Assembly (NCBI GenBank): GCA_028023455.1
Contig: JAQFVV010000288.1
Location: forward strand, 496,001-560,000
Direction: 5' to 3'
Length of the DNA: 64,000 nt
Source: Epiperipatus broadwayi
Lineage: Eukaryota > Onychophora > Udeonychophora > Euonychophora > Peripatidae
In this document: piece by piece, positions 52,679-64,000 of the stretch
How positions within the stretch are numbered: position 1 is the stretch's first letter
Layout: each line of letters begins with the position of its first letter
Made by a program: the position numbers and the translations under genes
Notes under the pieces: model-generated
Database searches by the model: none
The model's input: only the letters and a program-made list of their open reading frames with translations
What the model was told of the DNA's origin: nothing

Positions 52679-55600
52679 TGTAACCGACGGACTTGCCGAA
52701 TGCTGCATTCCATTTAAATTGAAGAAAGAAGGTTCCAAACATTGGTGCCATTTTGTAACTAATGGAATTTTGACAATGTTGGTGATGATTAGAATGATTA
52801 ATCTGATCTGATGAAAAATCTAAAATCTAATTTAGTTTAATCTAGTCTAGCTCAATCGGGTTGTCATTATGTAATAAACCATCACGAAATACAAATAATC
52901 TCTCTTAAAGTCTAATTTGTTTAAGCTATATATATGAAACGAAAGAATAATGAGACTATCTGCTCCAGACATCAACAAATCCATCACAATTATAATATAA
53001 ACTGCAATGAGCAGTGAAACTGTCTACTATTGCCCTAGACAATAACATATGATTAGGTTAACTACTTGATTATTAATTTAATGAAAATCCAATCCAACCA
53101 ATAACTAACACAGATTTCAATATACTTTATTAATCTATTGCTATTGTAACAATTTAAATCTACTTTATTATTTAAAGATGCTGCATTTTATCTTAACGGA
53201 TAAGCTTCTAAATACCTATAATTGTATTTTACAAAACATTTACATATAGATACTGTTCAAATATCAAAACAAAATAATACTTGACTCAAATATATATCTG
53301 GTTCAATAAAAGCTAATTAGAAAGTATAAACATTCGTTTCAATAAGCGATACACAACTCTTTCCACTTTAACATTTAATTAATACTTTTCTATTGACATC
53401 AACTGGTTATAATATCATTTTACAAACACTTTGAAAAATTATGCACTCATTTAAATGTTTAAACAAATTAATCTACGTCTAGTTTACTTAAGAAGCTATA
53501 AAATAATATACAAATAATTTATTCATATCTTCCAATAAAGTGATACTTACTTATTGCTTCGTTTATGTGTTTAAAGTAGAATAAATACTTCACTAGCCTT
53601 ATTATCAATACTCTATTAGCTCATTTCTAACTCTACAATGTCCAACCACATTACATAAAAGATATATTAAATTTCTATTGGATGTTTATTCACCTATGAG
53701 TACTAATGTTATTTATTTGAATCTTTAAACAATTGAATATAAAATGGGTTGGCAATAATTAAAATACATGGTTATAATTTAGATTTATCCCAATTTAAAG
53801 ATAATATTCAAGTAAACTATTCACAAAGTTTGTACTCTTTATTCTAGAGAAATTTAAAAAAAATATCTAAGATTAGTTATTCTGAACTAACGATAAAGCA
53901 CGATCTATTTAGATCTTTATGACGGAATCAGACAAACATGAAATGATTGATTTTGTACTATTAACTAAGATAAATGATAATATATATATATATAATTTTC
54001 GAATGCAAAAAACAAATATAAAATTCATATGGGAACAAAATAAAATACTAATAAGCAAACCATACCGTATCTTATATTCTAACTTACTTACCAAACTGAG
54101 TTCGAACCTTGCTATTTAATAGCTACATCATCTCATGCAATCCAAATAAAATAAAATAATTAAGCGTAATCTTGGTATTTAAATTAACTCAATTTATTGG
54201 ATTATATAAAAGAAAATTGACAAGATTAATTATAAAATATATCAAAAATTACTTTATATTTCAGATTGGTTAACTAAACAAAAAAATGATAAAATGACTA
54301 TATGTATCACTAAATGTGTTGCGACACAAAAACGACAAAAAAAATGAATGGAGAGAGAGAGAGATCTTTGGATATCTTATTGAAAACTTTATATGTAAAA
54401 GATATCAAATATATGAAATATGATTTGAGATCGGTCTTTTTGTTTATCAAAATAATGACCGATAAATGAATATGAAACAATATATCTGAATCTCCTGTCT
54501 AATCGATGTTTTAACTAAATTTCACACATGCAATCCATCAGATCACATATATAAAAAAAAACAAATATCGGATTGTGTTAATATATATAATTAGATAAAA
54601 GTTTAAATGATTAATAAATGAATCTCTCCAATCATTTTCATTTAATAAATTCTATTACTCTTTAAAATAATTAAAATAGAATACATATCATCCTCTTTTT
54701 TTTAATACATAAAAAAAATTAATACGCGCACATATATATATATATATATAAATCATACCATATATATAAGAGTCTGTTCGTTTTCCTATTTATTGGTCCA
54801 TTGACTGACTTATCCTCAGTTTTTATGACATGAAGAGAAGTTTATTTCTAAGAAGTAATAACTTGAACTTTACAATGCTTCATTAACAGTACTTTTCTTT
54901 TCCAGAAAGGAGAGTGCGATTCGATTAGCCTTTTATGATGTGAATTAATTTAGATGATCTTGTGTTCCTTTGCTTATGAGACGATGTTTAAGTAAATCCA
55001 TAGATAGTTATAAGCCAAACTTTAAACCAGAAACATCTTTGTTTCCTTTTTTTTTTTTTAAACTAGAATAGCCGATTTTATATAAAGCATTTTTTTTCTT
55101 CATACGTTTCTTTTCTTTTTTTTTTACATTTTATCCTGCCGTCGCTCCCTTTTTGGGAATCCTTCACAGCTGCCGTTCAAAAGACTGAACGGCAGATAAT
55201 TTAAGTTATTTTTTCATGTTTTATAGTTTAACAGTTAAAATGAATATTGAAGAATTTTTTTTAAAGAATATGAAAAACACGTCCTTTTCTAGCAATGACA
55301 AAAAGATGATTGATTTTCTTATAGTCAGTTGTGTCTTTTTTATATCTTCTCTTTCTAACATTCTGGTTACTTAACAACCAATCAATTTTACTCCAAAAAT
55401 CCTCAATGCCAAACGAAATTATTACAGTAGTTTTCGCGCGTAAGTTTGTAGAAAAAGATACATGGCAATGAAATCCAAATTCGATTAGATTTCTCATATT
55501 ATTTGTAAACTAAAATATAAAATTGACATTACAAATAATTTACACATATATATATATATTTTTAATAATAATATTTTTTTAAATTAATTTATAAACAAAT

Positions 55601-55987
55601 ATACATAACAAAAAACATTGAATTGTATGAAATAGTGTTACTATGAACGACTGTATTAATATACATGAAATATGTAAAATAATATCGATCCTATTTAAGT
55701 AAACTTATATTGTACTGAATTGTTTTTAAAATTTATTTATTTACCTATCTGTTTTTCCTGAGTTTGATTATAGCGAATTTATTTTTATTTTTTTATTTTA
55801 AGTTAGAATCAATAGTAAACAATTCTATTTAAAAGCTTTAGGTTGCCATGGTGATCAATTTAAATCCATATTTCCAAGATCTTCCATTATCTATCTATCA
55901 AGCAAAAGAAAAATCAACCAAGATCAACAAACTTTTTTTTATTTATTTATTTTTTTAATACCTGGATCATCGATCTGAATATTCACA
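52679..55987 (-). repeat. LTR element C, 5' LTR (right)
   Basis: Same sequence as 46047-49373, starting (minus) TGTGAATATTCAGATCG and ending CGGTTACA. Internal differences are mostly poly(T) and (TA)n length changes and point substitutions. Confidence 0.87.
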
Positions 55988-55999
55988 ATATATATATAT

Positions 56000-56041
56000 A
56001 AAATACATATTTTGCAGATGAACCCGCAAAATATGTATTTT
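56000..56041. repeat. Hairpin in the Penelope-2 terminal leader
   Basis: AAAATACATATTTTGC and its perfect complement GCAAAATATGTATTTT flank the 10-base loop AGATGAACCC. Related but less symmetric sequence occurs at 57020-57060 and 62610-62645. Confidence 0.8.
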
Positions 56042-56074
56042 ATATATTTAACACGTGCAAATCTTCGTTTTAAC

Positions 56075-56100
<26 letters not shown>

Positions 56101-56105
<5 letters not shown>

Positions 56106-56907
56106 GTAGATAGTCTGATGGAAAACGCCTATTTCTTGATGTTCTAGTCACCAGAACAACAAATAGTTTATTTTTTTCGATTTACAGAAAGAATGCATGC
56201 TTGGACAGATATTTATATTTCCATTCTCATCACCACCCAAGCCACAGAGTTTCTGTAGCCAAAATTCTTTTAAATAGAGCAATTAACCTTTCTGGTAAAT
56301 CACATCTGAAAAAAATAAATCATATTAATAGAGTTTTATTGGCAATAATTATAATTATAAATTTATTAAAAAAGCCTTATTTCAAGCCCAAAATAAACAA
56401 AATAGGAAACAAAAAGATGATAAATCAGCTATTAGGATTTGTGTTCCATATGTAAAAGAAACTACAGACAGTATTGGACGTATATTAAAACACTATAATA
56501 CAAATACAGCATTTTCTACTCATCAGAAGATCAGCAATATAATAACCAACCCTAAGGATTCAATCCCTCTTGAATCTCATGGTGTTTATCAAATTTTATG
56601 TGAAAATTATAAAGCTTCTTACATAGTTATGAGTAATTGTCACATCAGTGTTAAGAGAGATGAGCATGCTAATGCAGTTAAACAACATTCATCAGCGGCA
56701 GCACTCTCATTCCATGCTATAGATTCAGATCATAAAAGTGATTTTTCTAATACCAGGATCATATTCAAATGTGATAATCTCTACCAGTGCAAAATGAGAG
56801 AAGCCATTGAAATACTTAAAAGGCCAGATTGTATCAATAAGCGAGATGATACATGCAAAGTTCCTTCTATTTGGAAAGATTTTAATAAAAAAACATTCTT
56901 AATTTAA
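56101..56907 (+). pseudogene. Penelope-2, 3'-terminal copy (RT end plus degraded GIY-YIG)
   Basis: Begins in the RT C-terminal part (FLDVLVTRTTNSLFFSIYRK, then the HSHHHPSHR and LLNRAINL phrases typical of Penelope RT). It continues, after frame changes near 56340-56460, into GVYQILCENYKASYIVMSN, a GIY-YIG domain in which YIG has decayed to YIV. REAIEILKRPDCINK follows and contains the catalytic-type Glu region. It stops at 56905-56907. It matches the interrupted copy at 58560-59084 and 62179-62400. Confidence 0.82.
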
Positions 56908-57017
56908 CAATTTTGCTATTGGTGGAACTTTAACGTTTTTTTTTTTCAAATCAGTGATTGTAGCTTGTGTGATCGAGTCGAAACGTCATCTGGTATATCA
57001 ATATTTAAACTTTTTAA

Positions 57018-59084
57018 CACGGATGAACCCGCGCAAAATATGTCTTTTATATATGCAATCTGTGAAAATCTTCGTATCAACATTATTAATCTCTGCCGGG
57101 AGGAAATATTTAAACAGCTTCGAGTATTTGAAAGAACATGGATTAAGAAATGTAAGTTTCTTAGTAATTTATCTTTTCTATTAGAATGTAAAAATCACAA
57201 CGTTATACTCACTTCTTGAAAAATTATATTTCAGAAGAAAAATTATAATAGTAGTAAAATTCTAAGGAAAACAAGCAATATTATTTTTAAATCGTTTATT
57301 AAAGAAACTCGAAAAAATCTAGACAAAATTGATAAAGTATTTTGATTTATATTTATTCTTTAGTAATAAAATACATCCTTTATTGTGGACTTGTTTTGAT
57401 CATATTGCAAATTTTAGATGAATTAAAGATTTTGTAACAGCAAAGCAAAAGAAAAAATTACAAATCCTAATTAGAACACAATCACTAAACACTACGTATC
57501 CAAATCAAAAAACGGATTATTCTTTATTTAAGAAAGCTCTCTCTGTAGATGAAGTTTCGGTTTTAGAAAAAGGTTTAATTTTACTTTAACGCATTCCCGG
57601 ATACCTTTTGAGAAAATTGTTTGTAATAATGTTGAATCAGCTCTCGATAAAATAGATTTTTCGTCGGCTGATTTGGCTAGAACCGAGATTTGCAATATTT
57701 TTTTAAAAAAGCTAAATTTTTTAAAAATAATATTTCAAAAAAAGAAAGACAAGCATTAAATAATATAAAAGCGGACATATATTGTTGTACTTCCAGCTGA
57801 TAAAGATAAGGCTACTGTTGTTATGGATCGTGACATTTACCATAATAAAATTTTACATTTGCTTAATGATAACACTAGTAAACTATTAAAAAGAGATCAT
57901 ACTACGTATGTGGAAAAAAGAACAAAAGCCATTATTAATAAATCGCGTATTAAAACAAAGATAAAAATAAAATAATCCCTCGTGAAAAATCATGTGTCTG
58001 TCAAAAATTTTATGGACTTCCAAAAATTAATAAACCAGATACCCCCCTTCGTCCAATAGTAAGCGCAATAGGATCTCCAACTCATATTTTAGCTAGATAT
58101 TTATCGGATTTCATTAAACCTACAATCCCATCTACTAAATCATACATTAAAAACTTTTCATTTTTAAAAAAATTAAAAATTAAAGCTAATGAAATTCTGG
58201 TCAGTTTTGATGATGGGTCTTTGTTTACAAACATTCCAATTGATGAAGTTTAAATATAATTTCACAACGTTGCAATTTACCAAACCATATTATTGCTTTG
58301 ATTAAACATTGTTTCTTGAATACATATTTTGTATGCAATGGACAGTATTACGGACAAGTTTTTGGTGCTCCTATGGACTCACCTATCTCGGGAGTAATAG
58401 CTGATTTATTTATAAAAAATATAGAAACTCATGCTTTAGAATCATCATCTTTAAAACCTCTCATTTCGCTCTGATATAAAGATGACACTTTTGTCGTAGG
58501 CCAACATAGAAAAAATAAATTAGATGATTTTTTGCTTTACATTCTCATATTAAATTTACAATAGAGATAGAGTCTGATGGAAAAACTCCCTTTTTCTTGA
58601 TGTTCTAATCACCAGAACACCAAATAGTTTATCTTTTTCGATTGACAGAAAGAATATACACACGGAAAGATATTTACATTTACATTCTCATCATCAACCA
58701 ACTTAAATAAGTTCTGTAGTCAAAACTCTTTTACGTAAAGCAATTAACCTTTCAGATAAGTCACTTGTGAAAGAAGAAATATATCGTATTAATAATGTTT
58801 TATTAGCAAATAGTTATAATTATAAATTTATTTAAAACGCCTTATTTCAATCCCAAAATAGACAAAATAAAAACAAAAAGATGATATATCAGCTTTTAGG
58901 ATTTATGTTCCATATATAAAATGAACTACAGACAGTATTGGGCTATATTAAAACGCTATAATATAAATACAGCATTTTTACTCATCAAAAGATTAGCAAT
59001 ATAATAACCAAGCCTAAGGATTCAATCTCTCTTGAATCTCATGATGTTTTTCAAATCTAATGTGAAAATTGTAAAGCTTCTTAC
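57018..59084 (+). pseudogene. Penelope-2 reverse transcriptase (frameshifted)
   Basis: Recognisable Penelope RT blocks appear in order but in changing frames: LPADKDKATVVMDRDIYHNK near 57795; KFYGLPKINKPDTPLRPIVS near 58005-58065; motif A VSFDDGSLFTNIP near 58200-58238; motif B GAPMDSPISGVIADLF near 58365-58412; catalytic YKDD at 58475-58486 preceded by an in-frame stop; then the FLDV and HSHHQPT phrases. The copy lacks an intact frame. It is interrupted after CTTCTTAC (59084). Confidence 0.85.
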
Positions 59085-62000
59085 TGAAGCTGGAAATATA
59101 GTACATATTTCTGCTTCACCTAGTGCCAATGTCATCAGCACTAGTCTGGGTTTGAACCCAATCTTTATTAACTGACACCCATCTCATAATAGGTGGTAGT
59201 ATATTTTAAGCAATATTATAATCTTTTACATTTCATTAATCTTATTTTATAATTAAAACTAACCTTTTTATATTAGTTCATTTATTTTATATTTGTAAAA
59301 ATGTAGATTGTGTTTATTTTATTAAATTGAATTGAATCCTAGATATCTATAAAATGTTACAAATATTTCAAATTCTTTATTACAGTTCATTTTTCTTCAA
59401 TTAATCAGTTGGTAACATTTTATATTTATCTTTTAATCAATGTACATTTGAGAATCAATTATTTAAACAATGTAATATTTGTAAGAAATGTTTTGTAAAT
59501 TTCTGCTTAAGTTTATATCAAATATAAGTTTGAAAGTCATTGTACCAAATTCCTAAAATTTTTCTGAATAAAATCTACATTTTTGTTAATCTAAACCTTA
59601 ATTAAATAGATTTTGTTAGTACAATGACTGATAAACTTAATAGGCTTGTTGTTGTTTTTTTTAATTAGCAAATCAACCCTTGGGGCATGTTAATACAGAA
59701 TTATAGATTTTCCTCCAAACCAGGCACCAACCTCAGAGGACCACTTAGAGCAATTTCAATTGGCAGTTGTCATTGTAGATTGAATCCTATAGATAAGACC
59801 AGAACACATAAATAATGGAAAATTTGATAATGATTATTATTGAGTTTTATCTGAAGAGTTCACTGAAGAGAGTAGTTTAGATTTACAGTACATCATGATT
59901 AAAGAAATAATGGGGTGAGAAGATTGACATTGCTCCCTGGAGCTCTGTTTTCATGAGCCCATCAATGCCTTTCCAGTGCTTTCAACATCTAGCACTGGAG
60001 ATTGTCTGTGTCAAGGAAGCTTGCTAATGATCTGACTGTATAAATGCCTATTTCAAGCCATGGAATGCCTACCAATTGATTCTGAGGTAACATCCAATTT
60101 GCTGCAAGCCATTGATTCTATTTTACTTGTTTTCCAAATCAATATTAATTTATATTTTATATATCTGTGTAATGTTTATACAGCTTGGTTGAAAATGCGT
60201 CTTTTAATTTTTCTCTTAAATTTAAAATATCAATTCTTTTAATAACCTCATATTATTTTGATGCGGCAAAATTAAATTAATTTTTGGTTTATTTAGAATA
60301 TTTGACTTACTGAAATTTCCAAGTACAAAATTCAATGAGCTACTAACTTTAAATTCTCTCCCTCTTATTTTTCCAGTCAAAATCATTACAGGAGACTTAC
60401 TTCCCATAAACTAATTGATAGAAAGCTTGTTTAGTTATGTACATCATATATAAATTTATTTTGAATGATTAAAATTATTTTAAAAGTATCTTACTATTAC
60501 CTCCAATTTAAAATAGCCCTGTCATTATTTTTGAAAGAATAAAGAATTTTAGTGAATCAATTAAGTAAAATCTATTATAGCATTTTGTCAGTATATGTTT
60601 CATATATATATTTTTATTTGTCAAAAAAATAGTAAAATTTGATGTATAATTTATTAGGCTGCATATTGTCAAACTTACCAGAAGTGAGTTTGATATTTAA
60701 TACCCAGTTTGTTTATGTTAATTAAAAGACTGATTTGTTTTGCAATCTTCAATGATGTACTATTTCATAACTTACTGATACATGAAATATTTGTAAAGTG
60801 TGGAAAACAATTTATATTTTAGTTTTAATTCTTGCCTTTCTTTTTATAATCTATTTTATAATTCATTCATTAATGACCTAAGGTTTCTGGGACTTTCCAT
60901 TATGTCAGGGAGCCGATTATTTTAATCAGGATTTAAGTTATTATTTTCGTTAGTGACACACTATGTATCTATATATGTCTAAGGCATTGTGTATTTATAG
61001 TTACAACCATTTCTTTATTATTGTTATTCTTTCTTTGCTACAAACCTCTCAGGACCTTCGGAAATAAATATGACCAGTCCAAGCTTTCACACTCCCTCAA
61101 AGTAGATGTAGTTCATACCAAGGGATCCATTTTCAGGCATTGCCATTAAGATGTGTATGGGAATGCCAGCACATCGAATTTATTATTATTATTCAGGGAC
61201 ATGTTTTGGCTGGAGGGCCAACATTTCTCTTATCTACCTGTACATATCAGGAATTTTTTTTAGTAAAGCCACCCAAAGGTTCATAACAGACTTCATTTAT
61301 TTTGTTGTAATCTATAATAGCATACTGCCTTTATCATTATATTTATATCTTTATTTAGCAAACCTGAAGTGCTCTCTGCAATGATGGCACGTCTTTCACA
61401 AACCAATACCAATTAATTAAATCGGACTATATAATTGTCAATTATTTATTTAAGAACTATTTTGCTTTCCACACTCATTATAGAAAAATGATTTAAATTT
61501 AATAGTAGTTTAATATATATAATAGATTTATTTGTAATCTTTTAAATGGGGCTACTAATATTTTATTGCTGATTGGTTCTTGGCAGACCAATTAATCATT
61601 TTTTTACTTTGTTAATCAAAGCCATATCAAAAGTGAATTCAAGAAAATAACCAAGTTGTATAAACAAAGACTTAACTTATTTCATAATAAATTTGTTAAT
61701 AAATTCCTATAATATTCTTTTAAATACACTTAGTTTGTCATCACTCCCAATCTCTAAGGTTAATTACTCTATTTATAATATTTTTTTGATTTAAATTCAC
61801 TTCTTTATAATGTTGCCATAAAGAATTATCATTATTATGGTTCAAACCATTAGTAATCAACATCCAATCACCTCTGTACCATTCTGCAATTCACTAAACA
61901 AACTTCTTATATAAACCCATTATTATTTTGAGTCTCTTTGTGAACGATGACCTCCAGCTGCGAGGGAATAAAAACAAGCACTGCTCATGTCATCACAAAC

Positions 62001-62178
62001 ATTATCCATTAGTCAGAGAGGCAATAGTTCAGGCAAATAGGTTAGGATTCACCCTTTCCCTGACATCTGTATCTTGTGCATGGTTGAATTCAAGGTACTT
62101 TTGCTTGATTATTGGTCTTGTTGAATGAATACACAATTTTGACCGGCATAGATGTTGCATATTTTTTCCGGGTTTTGG
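59085..62178 (+). mobile_element. Third LTR A copy, solo-like, nested in Penelope-2
   Basis: Starts TGAAGCTGGAAATATAG at a clean junction with Penelope-2 and matches the LTRs of element A, strongly at first (59085-60060) and again at the end (about 61930-62150: CTCATGT-CATCA, ATTAG, TGAATRAA, TTTTGACCGGCA). The middle is much more diverged. After the LTR end, ~28 bases corresponding to element A's leader remain (T-run, CCGGG, TTGG) and the copy stops where the primer-binding site would begin. It is older than the two LTRs of element A. I see no target-site duplication. Confidence 0.68.
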
Positions 62179-62650
62179 TATGAATAATCATCACATCAGT
62201 GTTAGGAGAGGTGAGCATGCTAATGCATATAAACAACACTCATCATCAGCAGCACTCTCATTCTATACTATAGATTCATGTCATAAAATTGATTTTTCTA
62301 GTACCAGGATCATATCCAGATGTGATAATGTCTACCTGCACAAAATTAGAGAAACCATTGAGATACTTAAAAGTTCAGATTGTATCAATAAGTGACATGA
62401 TACATGCAAACTTCCTCCTATTTGGAAATATTTTTTTTAAAAAAACTTTCTTAATTTAACATTTTTGCTATTGATGAAACTATAACGTTTTTTTTTTTCA
62501 AATCAGTGATTGTAGCGCCTCTACAACACTCTTTCTATATTTGATCACCCAGTAGATGACTTGTGTGATCAAATCGAAACGTCTGTCTATCAATATTTAA
62601 ATTTTTTAACGCCGATGTACCAGAAAAAATGTTTTTTATATATGTGGTTT
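62179..62650 (+). pseudogene. Penelope-2 3' end after the interruption (GIY-YIG tail and terminus)
   Basis: Resumes the interrupted protein (HISVRRGEHANAYKQHSSSA ... REThe-type segment as ETIEILKSSDCINK), with an in-frame stop at 62393-62395. The tail contains AGTAGATGACTTGTGTGATCAAATCGAAACGTC-type sequence near 62550-62585, split here as GATGA and GAAACGTC, which resembles the hammerhead-like core reported in Penelope terminal repeats. It ends in the leader-like words near 62610-62645. Confidence 0.8.
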
Positions 62651-64000
62651 TTGTACAAAAAATACCTCTACTTGTATTAAATAACTGAAATATATTTATA
62701 ACTTTTTCTATTATTAAACTTAAAATTAATAAAAAAAATTTGAAAGTTAATAACCAATATTACAATAAAATTAAACATCCAAAACCCTAATACTCATTGG
62801 AAAGAGCAAATTTCTAGTTACATTACTTATACAGCACATAATGCAGAAATCTTTTACATTAACATTGTGTTAATAGGGTATATTAAGAGCTATTATATTA
62901 CATGCAAAATATAAAAGTTGTGTTCTCATAAACTGCGCAAAGACTATGCTCCAAAATTGTTTGAGAAAATAACTGAAATGTGCTTAATAGTTTCCTTATT
63001 GTTAAATGTTAAGTATATTATTGCTATTTTCGATAGAGTTCATTATTAATTATGTTAATTATTAAAGGATAAAGGGATAGAGTAACATATTACAAGGTAC
63101 AATTTAATATGTTAATAGTATGTAAAAAAATAACGTATTTTTGCTACTGAATGTTCTTAAAAATATAGTCTACCTTTGGTGAAGACATCATTTTCATACT
63201 TTGAAAATAAAAATTTGTCAAGGTAAGTTTTTTATAAAGAAATATCCATTTCTAAGTTAATATAGAATATCTTTTCGTTACCAGAATAGATCATGTGACT
63301 TACTGTTTGATCTTTCCAAAATGACCTTTTCTATTAAAGATTGAACGTTTATTTATATTATAATAATGATTGGTATAGAGTGACTTGTATTTTTTGGACT
63401 AACTACTATTAAGAAATCTTCAGCTGGACACTTAAACATACAATATATGCAGTCTCAGGTTAATTACATGTTATTTCTGGATATGTTTTTTTACCGAGAA
63501 GGAATGATTAACCTTAAATAACAAACACAATTCATTTTAGAGAATTTATACTGTTTGTTTTTTTATCAGTACATTATAAAATAGAAATACTAATAAAAGT
63601 ACTGAGTACGTAATTTAATTTTGCAACTGTTTTCGTTATGGAATTAGTTTATTCTCTGAAATAATGCACTTTTCAAAAATAGCAATGTGGTTTGATTGTA
63701 GTTAGGGAATAACTAATTAAAATATATAATTGTACAACCTATTTTTATTCTATAATATATTACATATATAGTTAAAAAATTTACAAAGGTAAGAAAAGAA
63801 TTTGTACATTTATTAATTTATTTTGTATAATGATAATTAAAATTTTTGATTATTAATAAAATACCTCTAACAAGAGTATTGATATGAACAAACTGTCAAA
63901 TTGTTTGTACACATTACTTCTTTAGGTTTTATAATGACAAGTGAAAATCTTATAATAGGCTGTGCGAAACATTTTGTTGGTGAAAAAACAAACAAATGGG
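62651..64000. other. AT-rich DNA, nothing recognised
   Basis: No gene, repeat array or transposon protein seen up to the end of the window. Confidence 0.6.

Larger units (their letters stand above)
46047..55987 (-). mobile_element. LTR element C: complete non-autonomous long-LTR retrotransposon
   Basis: Two near-identical direct repeats (46047-49373 and 52679-55987) with TG...CA ends enclose a 3.3-kb interior. (TA)n lies on both outer sides. On the minus strand the order is canonical: 5' LTR, four bases, an 18-base primer-binding site starting TGG, a Gag-like ORF, a pol remnant, a polypurine tract, 3' LTR. Only the C-terminal integrase segment of pol remains, so the element resembles a large retrotransposon derivative that moves, if at all, with borrowed enzymes. 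The LTRs differ by scattered substitutions and short indels only, so insertion is fairly recent. LTRs of 3.3 kb are unusually long. Confidence 0.85.
56000..62650 (+). mobile_element. Penelope-like element 2 in partial tandem, interrupted by LTR A copy
   Basis: Three occurrences of the same terminal leader (GATGAACCCGC...AAAATATGT...TTTATATAT at 56000, 57020 and a diverged one at 62610) divide the element. A 3'-terminal copy (56101-57018) is followed in the same orientation by a longer copy (57018-62650). Such tandem terminal duplication is the usual structure of Penelope-like elements. The second copy is split at about 59084/62179 by the insertion of an LTR A copy. Confidence 0.82.

Overview
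This is a stretch of animal (metazoan) nuclear DNA, very AT-rich and apparently without host genes. It shows no bacterial operons, no ribosomal RNA, no tRNA genes and no recognisable exons of conserved proteins. What can be identified is almost entirely transposable elements and their debris, set among (TA)n, (AAT)n and (GAT)n microsatellites. GIY-YIG-bearing Penelope-like elements, a LINE with an apurinic-type endonuclease, Gypsy-like LTR elements and hammerhead ribozyme repeats point to an invertebrate such as a chelicerate or a mollusc. The sequence does not let me choose between these.

Layout. 1-8.7 kb: a 5'-truncated, frameshifted LINE on the minus strand (832-5292) with a 19-bp target-site duplication, then two trinucleotide microsatellites. 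8.75-12.1 kb: a 3.3-kb solo LTR standing in a (TA)n tract, followed by a perfect 220-bp palindrome that probably comes from a Penelope-like terminus. 12.3-19.1 kb: featureless AT-rich DNA. 19.1-22.2 kb: Penelope-like element 1, with an inverted terminal copy at its 5' side. 23.4-33.2 kb: LTR element A (about 3-kb LTRs, a 425-residue Gag-like ORF, no pol). 33.2-35.8 kb: a second solo LTR. 36.3-39.6 kb: eight copies of a ~405-bp repeat arranged head to head, each carrying what reads as a complete hammerhead ribozyme. This matches the architecture of metazoan retrozymes. 39.6-40.4 kb: a palindromic Penelope-like 3' end and one more retrozyme fragment. 41-42.8 kb: a decayed gag/pol-like remnant. 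46.0-56.0 kb: LTR element C on the minus strand, with 3.3-kb LTRs, primer-binding site, polypurine tract, a coiled-coil Gag-like ORF and only the integrase tail of pol. 56.0-62.65 kb: Penelope-like element 2 in partial tandem, interrupted by a third LTR A copy at 59.1-62.2 kb.

How the parts fit. Three kinds of element (long-LTR retroelements, Penelope-like elements and the hammerhead repeats) repeatedly abut (TA)n tracts exactly at their ends. The LTR elements look like non-autonomous large retrotransposon derivatives that would need pol supplied in trans. The hammerhead repeats encode no protein and would also depend on another element. Penelope-like elements are the suggested helper in the literature, and two families of them lie in this window. 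The hammerhead array is the most interesting object here.
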